DNA of 64,000 nucleotides from Hippophae tibetana (lineage: Eukaryota > Streptophyta > Magnoliopsida > Rosales > Elaeagnaceae): contig CM072801.1 in NCBI GenBank assembly GCA_037013495.1, forward strand, positions 31,794,001 through 31,858,000, written 5' to 3'. How positions within the stretch are numbered: position 1 is the stretch's first letter; each line of letters starts with the position of its first letter. The notes beneath the pieces are model-generated. The model saw nothing but the letters and a program-made list of their open reading frames with translations, had not been told where the DNA came from and made no database searches. Below are positions 1 through 8,503 of this stretch, piece after piece. The position numbers were made by a program, and so were the translations under genes.

Positions 1-1130
1 TTGTTGAAATCAAAATAAACATCTTTTGATAGCAAGTTACATAAGGGACGACTTATTTTAGAGAAATCTTTAATAAATCGTCTGTAAAATCCTGCATGTC
101 CTAAGAAGCTTCTTATCCCCTTCACATATGTAGGAGGAGGTAGTTTGGATATCAATTCAACTTTTGCCTTATCAACTTCAATACCCTTGTTTGAAATTAT
201 ATGCCCTAAAACTATCCCTTGTTGAACCATAAAATGACTTTTCTCCCAACTAAGGGTGAGATTGCATTCAATGCATCTTTCTAAAACCAATGTCAATTTA
301 TGTAAGCAATTATCAAATGAGTTCCCAAAGATAGAGAAATCGTCCATGAAAATCTCAATGAATTTTTCCACCATGTCTGAGAAAATAGATATCATGCATC
401 TCTGGAAAGTGGCAGGGGCATTGCATAACCCAAATGGCATTCTATGAAAAGCAAATGTCCTAAAAGGACATGTAAATGTGGTCTTTTCCTGATCTTCTGG
501 TGCTATGGGTACTTGATAATATCCAGATAATCCATCTAAAAAAATAGTAAAATTCGTGCCCAGCTAATCTTTCCAACATTTGATCAATGAATGGAAGAGG
601 AAAGTGATCCTTTTTAGTATATAAATTTAGTTTCCTAAAATCTATACAAATTCTCCATCCCGTGATTATTCTAGTGGGCACTAATTCACTTTTGTCATTT
701 TTAACAACTGTTATCCCAGATTTCTTAGGTACCACATGCACTGGACTAACCCACTTACTATCCGCAATAGGATAGATAATCCCTTCTTCTAATAATTTAA
801 GAATTTCTTTTTTAACTACCTCTTGCATATTTGGGTTTAGTCTTCTTTGGGCCTCTCGTACAGGTTTAGCACCATCCTCCAAGTTGATCTTATGCATACA
901 CATTGTAGGACTAATGCCTCTTATATCCCCTATACTCCAACCTATAGATTTCTTAAACTGTTTAAGCACTTTGATGAGTTCCTTTTCTTATGGTTTGGTC
1001 AAGGTTGAAGAAATTATCACTGGATAAGTTTCTCCTTCTCCCAGAAACACATATTTTAAGTGCTCAGGTAAGTCTTTGAGTTCAAGTTTAGGTGGATTTG
1101 CCTCTTTACTAGATGAAGAACTGGGTAGAT
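1..1130 (-). pseudogene. pol: Reverse transcriptase region of pol, broken, runs off the window edge
   Basis: This would be the RNA-dependent DNA polymerase that copies the element's RNA into DNA. From about 1130 the linker between protease and RT is readable in a frame offset from the upstream protease frame, so there is a frameshift near 1131-1140. A TAA stop interrupts it at 990-988. RT-type sequence follows in the same frame: GAKPVREAQRRLNP, then WVSPVHVVPKKSG, then RICIDFRKLN. At an A run at 538-544 (T run on the coding strand) the frame shifts by one base. In the new frame come MPFGLCNAPATFQ (near 440-400) and the catalytic FMDDFS motif, with the MDD codons at 347-339. Similarity continues to base 1 through LGHIIS and FLGHAGFYRRF. 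The two catalytic aspartates survive, but the gene is not translatable as one protein. RNase H and integrase are outside the window. Confidence 0.9.
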
Positions 1131-1762
1131 TTAAAATGTACTAGATTTTGTCATTACTTCATCATTGTCTAGTTGTTTAAGGTACCCCTTAATTTCCTCA
1201 TCTAAATCTTCTTCGACCTTTTCAAGTGTAAGAACAGTTTCAAGCATGTCTTCTATTCTGGTTTGGAAAAAGGTGCTTTGGACAAGATTATCCAAAGGGT
1301 CAACATCGAATATTTCATCGATGGCAGAAATAGAAGGAAAAGGTGAAGAATCAAAAACTTTAAAATGAACAGTCTCTCCTAAGACTGTCATTGTCAAATT
1401 TCCATCTTGGACATCAATAATAGTTTTAGTAGTTGCCATAAATGGTCTACCAAGCAATATTGTGTGCTCTATGTCCAATGCTGGATTTTCTTGCATATCC
1501 AAAACCACAAAGTCAACAGGTATTATCAGTTTGTCTACCTACACCAACACATCCTCAACTATTCCCTCTGGATATTTAAGAGATCTATCTGCAAGTTGAA
1601 GGGACATAGTTGTGGGTTTTAAATCCCCTAGATTGAGCTGTAAGAATATAGAGTAGGGCATCAAATTTATACTAGCACATAAATCAAACATTGCTTTAGC
1701 AACCTTCCTATCCCCTATAGTTATGTTTATAATAAAACTTCCAGGGTCTTTCAACTTAGGGG
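1131..1762 (-). pseudogene. Retropepsin-like aspartic protease, frameshifted and interrupted
   Basis: This would be the protease that matures Gag-Pol. The frame opens just after the second gag with KLKDPGSF and includes the active-site region DLCASINLMP (about 1676-1647), then LADRSLKYPEG. Athila and other plant retropepsins have a glycine where this copy has cysteine (DLGAS in the family), so catalysis is probably lost. A TAG stop lies at 1541-1539; the same frame continues through ILLGRPFMATTKTIID, the usual distal part of the domain, and an acidic linker to a TAA at about 1131. It is out of frame with gag because of a one-base difference in a run of four G at 1759-1762. The family assignment is firm; the gene is dead. 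Confidence 0.88.
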
Positions 1763-3349
1763 TAGTTTGTGCTGAAGTACAGTGCTAGAAATTTCTGATA
1801 CTACTACTCGTTCATTCAGTTCATACCTCCTTTTCTTAGTGTTCAACTCTTTGAAAAACTTGGCATATGAGGGCACATTCATGATCACTTCTAATAATGG
1901 TAAATTGATATTTACTTTAGAGAGCATATTAAAAAGATCATATAATTGCTTATCTTGTTTGGATTCTTTTAACCGGTGGGGAAAAGGTACTTGCATCTGG
2001 TGTGGTTCTCTTGTCTTTTGAATTTTGGGGGTGTCAGATGACCCCCCAATGAGTTTTTCAGAAGGCTTGTTAAGTTTAACACTTGTTTTTCCTTTGTGCA
2101 AGATTAGAATATCGCCTTCTTTGTTACCTGAACTACAAGGTAGATTGTTAGAGATTTTAGGTAAACTGGTATTGACTACCTTACCACTTCGAAGGGTTCT
2201 TACATCCTTTGCTTGTTCTGGTTGACTGGGCAACTTTCCTGGTTCTTTCTTTTGCATTTGTTGAGCCAGTTGCCCAACTTTAGATTCAATCCTTTTAACC
2301 GAAGCCTTCATGGTATTCAACCTTTGATTAGTCATCAATTGGTTGTCACGACTAACTTGAATAAAAGTATTCAAGCTATCTTCTAAGGTTGGCTTAAAAG
2401 ATTGGCTTGGTGGGTAAGGGTGGTTGTTATCCGACCTTAGTGTTGGATATTGGGTGTAGGCTGGGTGATTATAGGTGTTTGGATGATACCTTTGAAAAGA
2501 TTGGACTTCCTCTATGGCATCGACACTAGAATCACAAGTATTTGAACAATTATGAGTACCATGCCCAATTGAACAACACACTTCACACACCTCTTGATTT
2601 GAAATTTGGTGGGTAGTGAGAAGTTGCACTTGTTTAGTCAATTCAGCAAGTTGCAAGGTTATCTCATTATCAGAGCCAACTTCATTGACCCTTGCTTTCC
2701 TTCTACCACCTCTTTGTTGAGAATTAGAACCCAATAGCTCATAAAGATTATAGGTCTCCTCTGCGGTTTTTTCTCCTACAACACCTCCAGCGGCATTGTC
2801 AACTATGTATTGACTCTGTAGTGTCAATCCGTCATAAAAGAATTGATTTTGTAGCTGTAATGGAAAGCTATGATTTTGACATTGAATGAAAAGGAGTTTG
2901 AATCGTTCCCAAGCTTCATGAAAGGGCTCTTCATACATTTGAGAAAATGTTGCTATCTTCGTCCTTAGATCAACAGTCTTTTGATGGGAATAGAACCTAC
3001 CCATAAAAATTTCATATACTGCCTCCCAAGTTTTAAGAGAACCTGACTGTAGAGTAATGAACCATGACCAAGCTTTATCCTTGAGGGTGTAAGGAAAACA
3101 CCTCATCCTAAGTTGATCTTCATTAATTGCATGTAGTGGAAAGGTTTGGACAATAGCATAGAATTCTCGAATGAAATGCAAACGGTCTTCATTAGAGATA
3201 CCGTAAAAGGAAGGCAACAATGAATAATGAATCTTTTTCAATTCATAATTCCTTGCAGCCTCTTGTAATTGGATGCCGGAAGTTACATTGCCAATGATTG
3301 GCATTGTATAGTCTTTCATCTTTTTCCGCTTATCTTCAGCATCTCCCAA
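1751..3349 (-). CDS. gag: Athila-type Gag, second copy, with intact zinc knuckle
   Basis: This is a structural Gag polyprotein of 532 codons. The capsid-type region spans roughly residues 35-200, with RMRCFPYTLKDKA at about 81-93, FMGRFYSHQKT, PFHEAWERFK and QNQFFYDGLT. A CX2CX4HX4C zinc knuckle is intact at residues 255-268 (CEVCCSIGHGTHNC), so RNA binding is conceivable. A likely coiled-coil stretch (about 335-366) and a long basic, lysine-rich tail follow, ending at the gag-protease boundary. The first codon of the open frame is TTG and a stop lies just upstream; the first in-frame ATG is codon 11 (3319-3317), so the true start is uncertain or lost. The frame stops at 1751, one base out of register with the protease. 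It lies 437 bp downstream of the other gag and is clearly homologous to it but diverged. Confidence 0.88.
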   Translation of the reverse strand: MGDAEDKRKKMKDYTMPIIGNVTSGIQLQEAARNYELKKIHYSLLPSFYGISNEDRLHFIREFYAIVQTFPLHAINEDQLRMRCFPYTLKDKAWSWFITLQSGSLKTWEAVYEIFMGRFYSHQKTVDLRTKIATFSQMYEEPFHEAWERFKLLFIQCQNHSFPLQLQNQFFYDGLTLQSQYIVDNAAGGVVGEKTAEETYNLYELLGSNSQQRGGRRKARVNEVGSDNEITLQLAELTKQVQLLTTHQISNQEVCEVCCSIGHGTHNCSNTCDSSVDAIEEVQSFQRYHPNTYNHPAYTQYPTLRSDNNHPYPPSQSFKPTLEDSLNTFIQVSRDNQLMTNQRLNTMKASVKRIESKVGQLAQQMQKKEPGKLPSQPEQAKDVRTLRSGKVVNTSLPKISNNLPCSSGNKEGDILILHKGKTSVKLNKPSEKLIGGSSDTPKIQKTREPHQMQVPFPHRLKESKQDKQLYDLFNMLSKVNINLPLLEVIMNVPSYAKFFKELNTKKRRYELNERVVVSEISSTVLQHKLPLS

Positions 3350-3786
3350 GGTTCATTGTAGTTGAAAATGATCCTCCTCCTATTGTGTATCAACATTTTG
3401 CTTTTAAAAAAAACAATAGTAGATATCTCTAAGAAATATTTATAACTTGATAAAATGTATAGGCTTAAAGCAAAAAGGTGCAAGGAACCTAAATTTTATT
3501 TATTTATTATTTATTATTATTATTTATTATTATTATTTTTATTTTATTATTTTTTTACGCTAAATTTAAAAGAATGGACACAATTTTTGAAACAAACAAA
3601 TTTATTTCATTTGAATTTTATTACACACAAAATAAAACTAAAACCAAGGAAAATACAATAATAGGTGACCTCCCATGTAGGACTAAAATTTATCGTCTTC
3701 TAGTAAGATGTTGCTTGGAGATTGCAGAATGACAAACTCAATGTCTCCTCTTCATTGAATTTATTTTACCCCATTTGACTATCAAA
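3350..3786 (-). other. Non-coding stretch between the two gag genes
   Basis: There is no long coding frame here. It holds an A/T-only tract (3494-3556) and AT-rich sequence on both sides. On the minus strand, downstream of the first gag stop, the text GGGAGGTCACC (about 3665-3675) and a T-rich run vaguely recall the non-coding region after pol in some Athila elements. If that is right, the first gag belongs to an element with a large internal deletion. This resemblance is from memory and weak. Confidence 0.4.
3494..3556. repeat. TTA/TTTA low-complexity tract
   Basis: About 63 bp composed only of T and A, mostly TTA and TTTA words with a terminal T run. It is an ordinary simple-sequence tract between the two gag copies and may mark a breakpoint or slippage-prone joint in the composite element. 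Confidence 0.85.
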
Positions 3787-5130
3787 TTAGTCTTTGCTTT
3801 GTTTTTGCAAATGTTCAACTAACTGTTCTACTTGAACTTCCACCTTTTTGATAGAAGCTTCCACATAGTCCAACCGTTGATTGGTTTTAGATTGGTTATC
3901 CCTACAAACTTGAATAAAAGAATTCAAGTTGTCCTCCAGGGTTGATTTATTGGGAATGTTTCTTGGAATAGGTGGGTGGAATTGCTGGCCTGGGTGGTTT
4001 GAGCTTTGAGCGAAAGGAGGGTTGTTTTGCCTCCAGGAGAAATTTTGATGATTTCTCCACCCAGGATTATAGGTATTTGAATTGGGGTCAAACCTTGGTC
4101 TCTGTTGATATGCTCCCAACACATTAACCTGTTCAGGTCCAGTTTTTATTTCTCCTTGATATGGACAGGCTTCAGTACCATGTCTCATTTTGCTATACAA
4201 ACCATATTGTTCATTATTGGTGTTGGTTTGTGTAGTGAGAAGGGCAACTTGCTTGGTCAGTTGAACAAGTTGTTGTTGAACTTCATTACTAGAGTCGATT
4301 TCATGAACTCCAGCTTTTCTCACTCGTGAGCTTTTCTGTTGGGTATTAGCACCCAACATCTCAAAGAGGTTGTACGTCTCTGAGGCATTCTTTTCTCCTA
4401 TTGCTCCTCCTGCAGCGTTCTCGACAATGAACTGACATTGTTGTGTAAGTCCATCGTAAAAGAATTGGTTCTGCAACTGCAGGGGAAAGCTGTGATGGGG
4501 ACATTGAGTGAGAAACATTTTGAACCTATCCCAAGCTTCATGGAATGGTTCTCCTTCCATCTGAGAGAAAGTAGCAGTCTTTTCTCTCAACTCTGATGTG
4601 TTTTGGTGGGAATAGAATTTTCCCATGAATTTATTGTAAATGTTCTCCCATGTCATCAGAGAACCTGGGGGAAGTGACAATAACCAAGCTTTGGCCTTAT
4701 CCTTTAAGGTGTAGGGGAAACATCTCATTCTAAGTTGATCCTCGTTTAGAATACCAAGGGGGAATGTTTGGACCGTAGCATAGAAATCTCTCATGAAGGA
4801 AAGAGAATCTTCATTAGGTAGCCCATAAAAGGAAGGAAGCCTAGAAAAATGAATATTTTTTAGGTCATAATTCCGAGTAGCCTCACCCAACTGGATAGCG
4901 GCAGTTTCCGTGCCAATCACCGATCTTGCAAACTCCTTCATAGTGGTTTCCCTAACATGTTGGTTTTCTTCCATTTCTTTCGGTTCTAGTAAAGGATTAA
5001 GACTTGGTTCTATGTTTGGCTCAAAAATAGGTTGATGGGTGGAATCCAGTTTTGTTGACACTTGTTTAAATTTATGAATATTATTTACATATGGTGTAAG
5101 GGGGTTTCCAAAGGATCTCCTACCACGCAT
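3787..5130 (-). CDS. gag: Athila-type Gag, first copy, C-terminally short, zinc knuckle lost
   Basis: This is a 447-codon open frame from a true ATG (5130-5128) to TAA (3789-3787). The N-terminal 60 residues are variable, followed by the Athila capsid region at about 80-265: LPSFYGLPNEDS, RMRCFPYTLKDKAKAWL at about 134-150, FMGKFYSHQNT, PFHEAWDRFK, QNQFFYDGLT. Where the zinc knuckle should be (about 309-322) the first two cysteines are tyrosines and a glycine is arginine (YGLYSKMRHGTEAC); all three changes can be explained by G-to-A transitions on the coding strand. A Pro/Asn/Gln-rich linker and a predicted coiled coil (about 415-445) follow. The frame then ends, whereas the other copy continues about 165 residues to the protease. 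It is the gag nearest the LTR, so it should be the first gene of the transcript. It is open but probably non-functional in RNA packaging. Confidence 0.88.
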   Translation of the reverse strand: MRGRRSFGNPLTPYVNNIHKFKQVSTKLDSTHQPIFEPNIEPSLNPLLEPKEMEENQHVRETTMKEFARSVIGTETAAIQLGEATRNYDLKNIHFSRLPSFYGLPNEDSLSFMRDFYATVQTFPLGILNEDQLRMRCFPYTLKDKAKAWLLSLPPGSLMTWENIYNKFMGKFYSHQNTSELREKTATFSQMEGEPFHEAWDRFKMFLTQCPHHSFPLQLQNQFFYDGLTQQCQFIVENAAGGAIGEKNASETYNLFEMLGANTQQKSSRVRKAGVHEIDSSNEVQQQLVQLTKQVALLTTQTNTNNEQYGLYSKMRHGTEACPYQGEIKTGPEQVNVLGAYQQRPRFDPNSNTYNPGWRNHQNFSWRQNNPPFAQSSNHPGQQFHPPIPRNIPNKSTLEDNLNSFIQVCRDNQSKTNQRLDYVEASIKKVEVQVEQLVEHLQKQSKD

Positions 5131-5466
5131 AGACTATTGTAAATGTAAATTTAAAACTCCTGTCAACAAAATAAAAAATTTAGAGAAAATTTACATGGTA
5201 TTTAATACAAAACACTAAACAAAATTAGTAAACCCTAAATTTCTTTTTAAATGTTTATTATTTTATTTATTTATTTAAATAAAACTAAGTTTAAATTTTT
5301 ATTTCATGTGTTTTCTTTTTACGTTTTTGTTGTTATTTTTTTATGTTTTTATTGTTATTTTTTTTAAAGAATGGTGGTGCAACGGCTTCTTAAAAACCAT
5401 TCTTTTAGCCAGAATAACGTTCCCAGGAAAGACTAGTGGCAGAAAGACTTCCAAGAACTAGTCGCC
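5131..5466 (-). other. Leader between the LTR and the first gag, with candidate primer-binding sites
   Basis: AT-rich untranslated leader of the element. Minus-strand reverse transcription should start here on a tRNA-complementary site next to the LTR. Two weak candidates exist on the coding (minus) strand. One is GGCGACTAGTTCTTGG at 5466-5451, which begins like tRNA-Arg-type primer sites (GGCGACT). The other is GCCGTTGC at 5385-5378, which matches the core of the tRNA-Asp site usual for Athila. Neither is preceded by a clean LTR end in CA. The region is therefore diverged, and the LTR border cannot be fixed from sequence alone. Confidence 0.4.
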
Positions 5467-5583
5467 TAGTAATTTAATTAATTTAATCAGTATAATAACT
5501 AATTTAATTATGCTTGCTCATATTATCTAGGTTATTAAAGATATGAATTGATATTTATTGATTCTCTATTTTTTATATGAATA

Positions 5584-5729
5584 CCACCTTTGGTGGGGTT
5601 AGATATTCTTTGTTAACTAAACAAATCAATTAACACCTATGGGTGGGGTTGATAACTAATTTGGTTAATTAAATTAATTCCTTTTTCTAAGAGATTGAAA
5701 ATGAACCATTTAAATGCCACATTTGGTGG
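5584..5729. repeat. Three short CCACC/GGTGG hairpins within the LTR
   Basis: Three related dyads are followed by similar text (GGGGTTAGATA, GGGGTTGATAA, GGCTTAGACA). They are at 5584-5596 (CCACCTTTGGTGG), 5634-5645 (CACCTATGGGTG) and 5717-5729 (CCACATTTGGTGG). They lie in the transcribed part of the LTR if the TATA box is used, so they could form small RNA stem-loops. Their role is unknown. Confidence 0.7.
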
Positions 5730-6370
5730 GCTTAGACAGTTTAAACTTTATTCAAGGTGTCCAAATTAAACATAAGAATTTAATTATCCGAGTACTAACT
5801 TTCAAGTTTTAAAACCACTACTGAAAACATGTTGTCAATATATTTTCACATAATAATTCTTATAAAAACTTTTGAAATAGAGTTTCACTCTAACTACCGG
5901 GCGAATGTACCAACAAATAAAAGAACACTGCTCTAAATTAGACCGGATAACTAAACCTTAAAATCTAATTTTCAGTTTTAAGTTTGTAATGAAAAATAAT
6001 AAATTTCTCTCTAACATTCTTAATATAAAATCTTAAATAAAAATAAAATCAATTCATTTTAGAAATTTTCACCTATTTAATATTTCGCAAGCATAACAAC
6101 GTTATTATTATATCATGTTTACAAATAGCCAGCAGAGTTTAATTTAATCACAGACAAATTAAATATAACATGTAAGAATAAAGCATAAAAAATAACTGTA
6201 AAGAAAATAAAATCCTTACAGAACTTCGATGCTATTCCTGTTGCTGGAAAACCTCCAAGCGGAATTTGCACTCCCATTTATTGAATCAAAAAGCTAATAA
6301 ATTACAAAAACATTACTAGTTCTTCTCAAAAAGAGAAGAACTCTAAAACTAAGAGAATTTAACTAAAAAC

Positions 6371-6467
6371 TAAGAAAGAAACTAAGAAAATCTTAAAAAC
6401 TAAGAAAGAAACTAAGAAAAGCTTAAAAACTAAGAAATAAACTAAGAAAAGCTTAAAAACTAAGAAA
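6371..6467. repeat. 30-bp tandem repeat just downstream of the LTR promoter
   Basis: Three consecutive units of exactly 30 bp (6371-6400, 6401-6430, 6431-6460) differ at only one to three positions, and a fourth begins at 6461. Each contains TAAGAAAGAAACTAAGAAAA and a CTTAAAAAC end. On the coding strand it is pyrimidine-rich and falls about 70 bp after the TATA box, so it would sit in the 5' transcribed leader. It probably arose by slippage. Confidence 0.9.
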
Positions 6468-6533
6468 TGAGAGAAAGAAAGATAAGAGAAGAATGGTTTT
6501 GAGGTGTTTTTAGAAGTGAAGGGAAGGGGGGGG

Positions 6534-6541
6534 TATTTATA
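6534..6541 (-). promoter_or_regulatory. TATA box of the LTR promoter
   Basis: The minus strand reads TATAAATA followed by a run of eight C. This is a perfect plant-type TATA box, with transcription expected to start roughly 25-35 bp further on (about 6500-6515). It is the only such box placed suitably for the element. Activity is not shown by sequence. Confidence 0.7.
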
Positions 6542-6639
6542 GGTGAGGATGGAGAGAAAAAGTGAGGGAAAAAATGTTAAAAAAATGTAAAAATGCGAAA
6601 TGGAATTGCTGAGGTCATTGATGACGACAGCATGACGTC

Positions 6640-6800
6640 ATGAGGCAGCTGCACGTGAAAAATGGGGCGAAACGGGCGTCGGCGCGCGCGGAAGGGCTGT
6701 TGTTGCGCACAGGGGCACGCGCATGAACAGTAGTAGTGCGCTAGGGGACACGCGGGATTGGGCGCGCGGCTAGGCAGCTTCGCGACGCGGCACGCGATTT
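6640..6800. other. CpG-rich block in the LTR U3 region
   Basis: A strikingly GC- and CpG-rich stretch (GGCGCGCGCGG, GGGCGCGCGGC, CGCGACGCGG) sits in a window that is otherwise strongly AT-rich. It lies immediately upstream of the TATA box on the coding strand, where LTR enhancers lie. A frame of 85 codons opens across it on the minus strand but has no family features and is not called a gene. Confidence 0.75.
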
Positions 6801-8503
6801 TCTCTTTTTGACATTTTTGACCTTTTTGACCCATTTTGTCCTATTTTTCCATATTTTTTTACCTTTCCCCATTTATTTATTAATATATTTGTGATGTATT
6901 GCTTCCAGTATTACTCTTTGAGTCTTGAAGTTACGTTTTTAAGCCAAAATACCTGAAAAACAATAAAAATACATGTGATTCCAAAGAAAACAAATTTATA
7001 TAAATATATGATAAAACATATAAATATATATATATATATTTAATCAATTAATATGCATAAAATCATGGTTATTTTAGTGCTTTTTGAGCATTCATCAAAA
7101 TGACTATTGTAATGTATGAAATCGCAGCTCTTTCGATTCCTAAAAAGACAATGAAAGATTAGTTTAGTTATCGGCATTTTTTTATCCAAAATTACTTTGT
7201 TTATACTACTTGCCAACCTCTAATAGGTAGATGGCATCTCATTGCGTTGTTTTCTGTTCTTGTTCTTTTGGGTTCCAATTTGATTATCTTAACCATTTTC
7301 TAAGAAATTTACTCATTCTTAATCCTTTGAGTTCCTGTGTTGTTCGCCTAAAGGTTCCGCATCATTTGGTATCAAAGTCTTGGTTGCTGAAAATATGGTA
7401 TCCATCTTCATATATTCAATTTTTGAGTTTTACATTTAAAAAAAGTTTGTCCATTTAATTTTCTTTGCTTTGATAAGTAACAAACCACAAAGAAAGATAG
7501 ATATTTGTATAACAAGTCTTTTGTTTTCTTATAATTTTGAGGTCATTATTTTGTCATTCGATTTAATTCCTAGTTTTATTTAAATTCTTTGTACCTTTTT
7601 CTTGTTTTATGTTTTCTGTGTGCAACCTATTTTTTCTTTTGAAAGAAACAATAGAGCTACTACATTTCGTAGTTTCCTGAAAAACTAGGTTATTAATATC
7701 AGTGGCGATATTAAACTATTGTAACTTTTAATTCGTGCATCAAAATGACTATTATACTGTATCAAATTGTATCTCTTTCGATTCCTAAAAACACACTACA
7801 ATAATAGTTTAGTTATCATCATTTTTTTAACCAAAATTACTTTGTTTACACTAGTTGCCAACCTCTAATGGATAGGTGGCATCTCATTGCGTTGTTTTCT
7901 GTTCTTGTTCTTTTGGGTTCAAATTTGATTATCTTAACCCTTTTCTAAGAAATTTACTCATTCTTAATCCTTTGAGTTCCTGTGTTGTTCCCCTAAAGGT
8001 TCCGCATCATTTGGTATCAATGTCTTGGTTGCTGAAAATATGGTATCCATCTTCATATATTCATTTTTTGAGTTTTACATTTAAAAAACGTTTGTCCATT
8101 TACTTTTCTTTGTTTTGATAAGTAACAAACCACAAAGAAAGATAGATATTTGTATAACAAGTCTTGTGTTTTCTTACAATTTTGAGGTCATTATTTTGTC
8201 ATTCGATTTAAATTCTTAATTTTATTTAAATTCTTTGTACCTTTTTCTTGTTTTATGTTTTCTGTGTGCAACCTATTTTTTCTTTTTAAAGAAATAATAG
8301 AGCTACTACATTTCGTAGTTTCATGAAAAACTAGGTTATTAATATCTGTGGCAATATTAAACTATTGTAACTTTTAATCCGTGGATCAAAATGACTACTA
8401 TAATGTTTCAAATCGCAGCTCTTTGGATTCTTAAAAAGACAATGAAAGAATAGTTTGGTTATCGGCATTGTTTTAAGAAAAATTACTTTGTTTACACTAC
8501 TTG

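Larger units (their letters stand above)
1..7090 (-). mobile_element. Athila-type Ty3/gypsy LTR retrotransposon, 5' portion, decayed and composite
   Basis: Going down the minus strand the order is LTR, leader, gag, second gag, aspartic protease, reverse transcriptase, which is the Ty3/gypsy order as far as pol can be seen. The Gag proteins carry the plant Athila-type capsid region (motifs RMRCFPYTLKDKA and QNQFFYDGLT) and the protease carries ILLGRPFMA. The element ends abruptly at 7090/7091, where an LTR-like TG start on the minus strand abuts satellite DNA. It cannot be autonomous: protease and reverse transcriptase have frameshifts and stops, and there are two diverged gag genes where one is expected. 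RNase H, integrase, any env-like frame and the 3' LTR would lie left of the window. The Athila assignment is from known family motifs; the composite origin is inferred. Confidence 0.88.
5467..7090 (-). repeat. 5' long terminal repeat (right border firm, left border approximate)
   Basis: On the minus strand the LTR begins TGCTCAAAAAGCAC at 7090, carrying the TG expected at an LTR start, and the satellite begins at the very next base. Internal features fit an LTR: a TATA box at 6541-6534, a CpG-rich U3 block upstream of it, and a tandem 30-bp repeat and small hairpins downstream. An alternating TA tract lies at about 7024-7040. The length of about 1.6-1.7 kb is usual for Athila. The other border is inferred from the candidate primer site and could be near 5387 instead. 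No second LTR copy is in the window, so ends cannot be confirmed by comparison. Confidence 0.72.

Noticed and set aside
256-447. Plus-strand frame opposite reverse transcriptase
   Set aside because: It is the antisense shadow of the RT region, which has clear family motifs on the minus strand. The same applies to plus-strand frames at 1165-1368, 1407-1622, 1782-2225 and 4105-4329.
3455-3661. Plus-strand 68-codon frame across the TTA tract
   Set aside because: Translation of simple sequence (runs of Y, L, I, F); no coding signal.
3924-4124. Minus-strand 66-codon frame inside the first gag
   Set aside because: It overlaps the much longer gag frame in another register and has no independent features.
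6577-6834. Minus-strand 85-codon Ala/Arg/Pro/Cys-rich frame in the LTR
   Set aside because: It arises from the CpG-rich block, lies upstream of the TATA box and resembles no known family.
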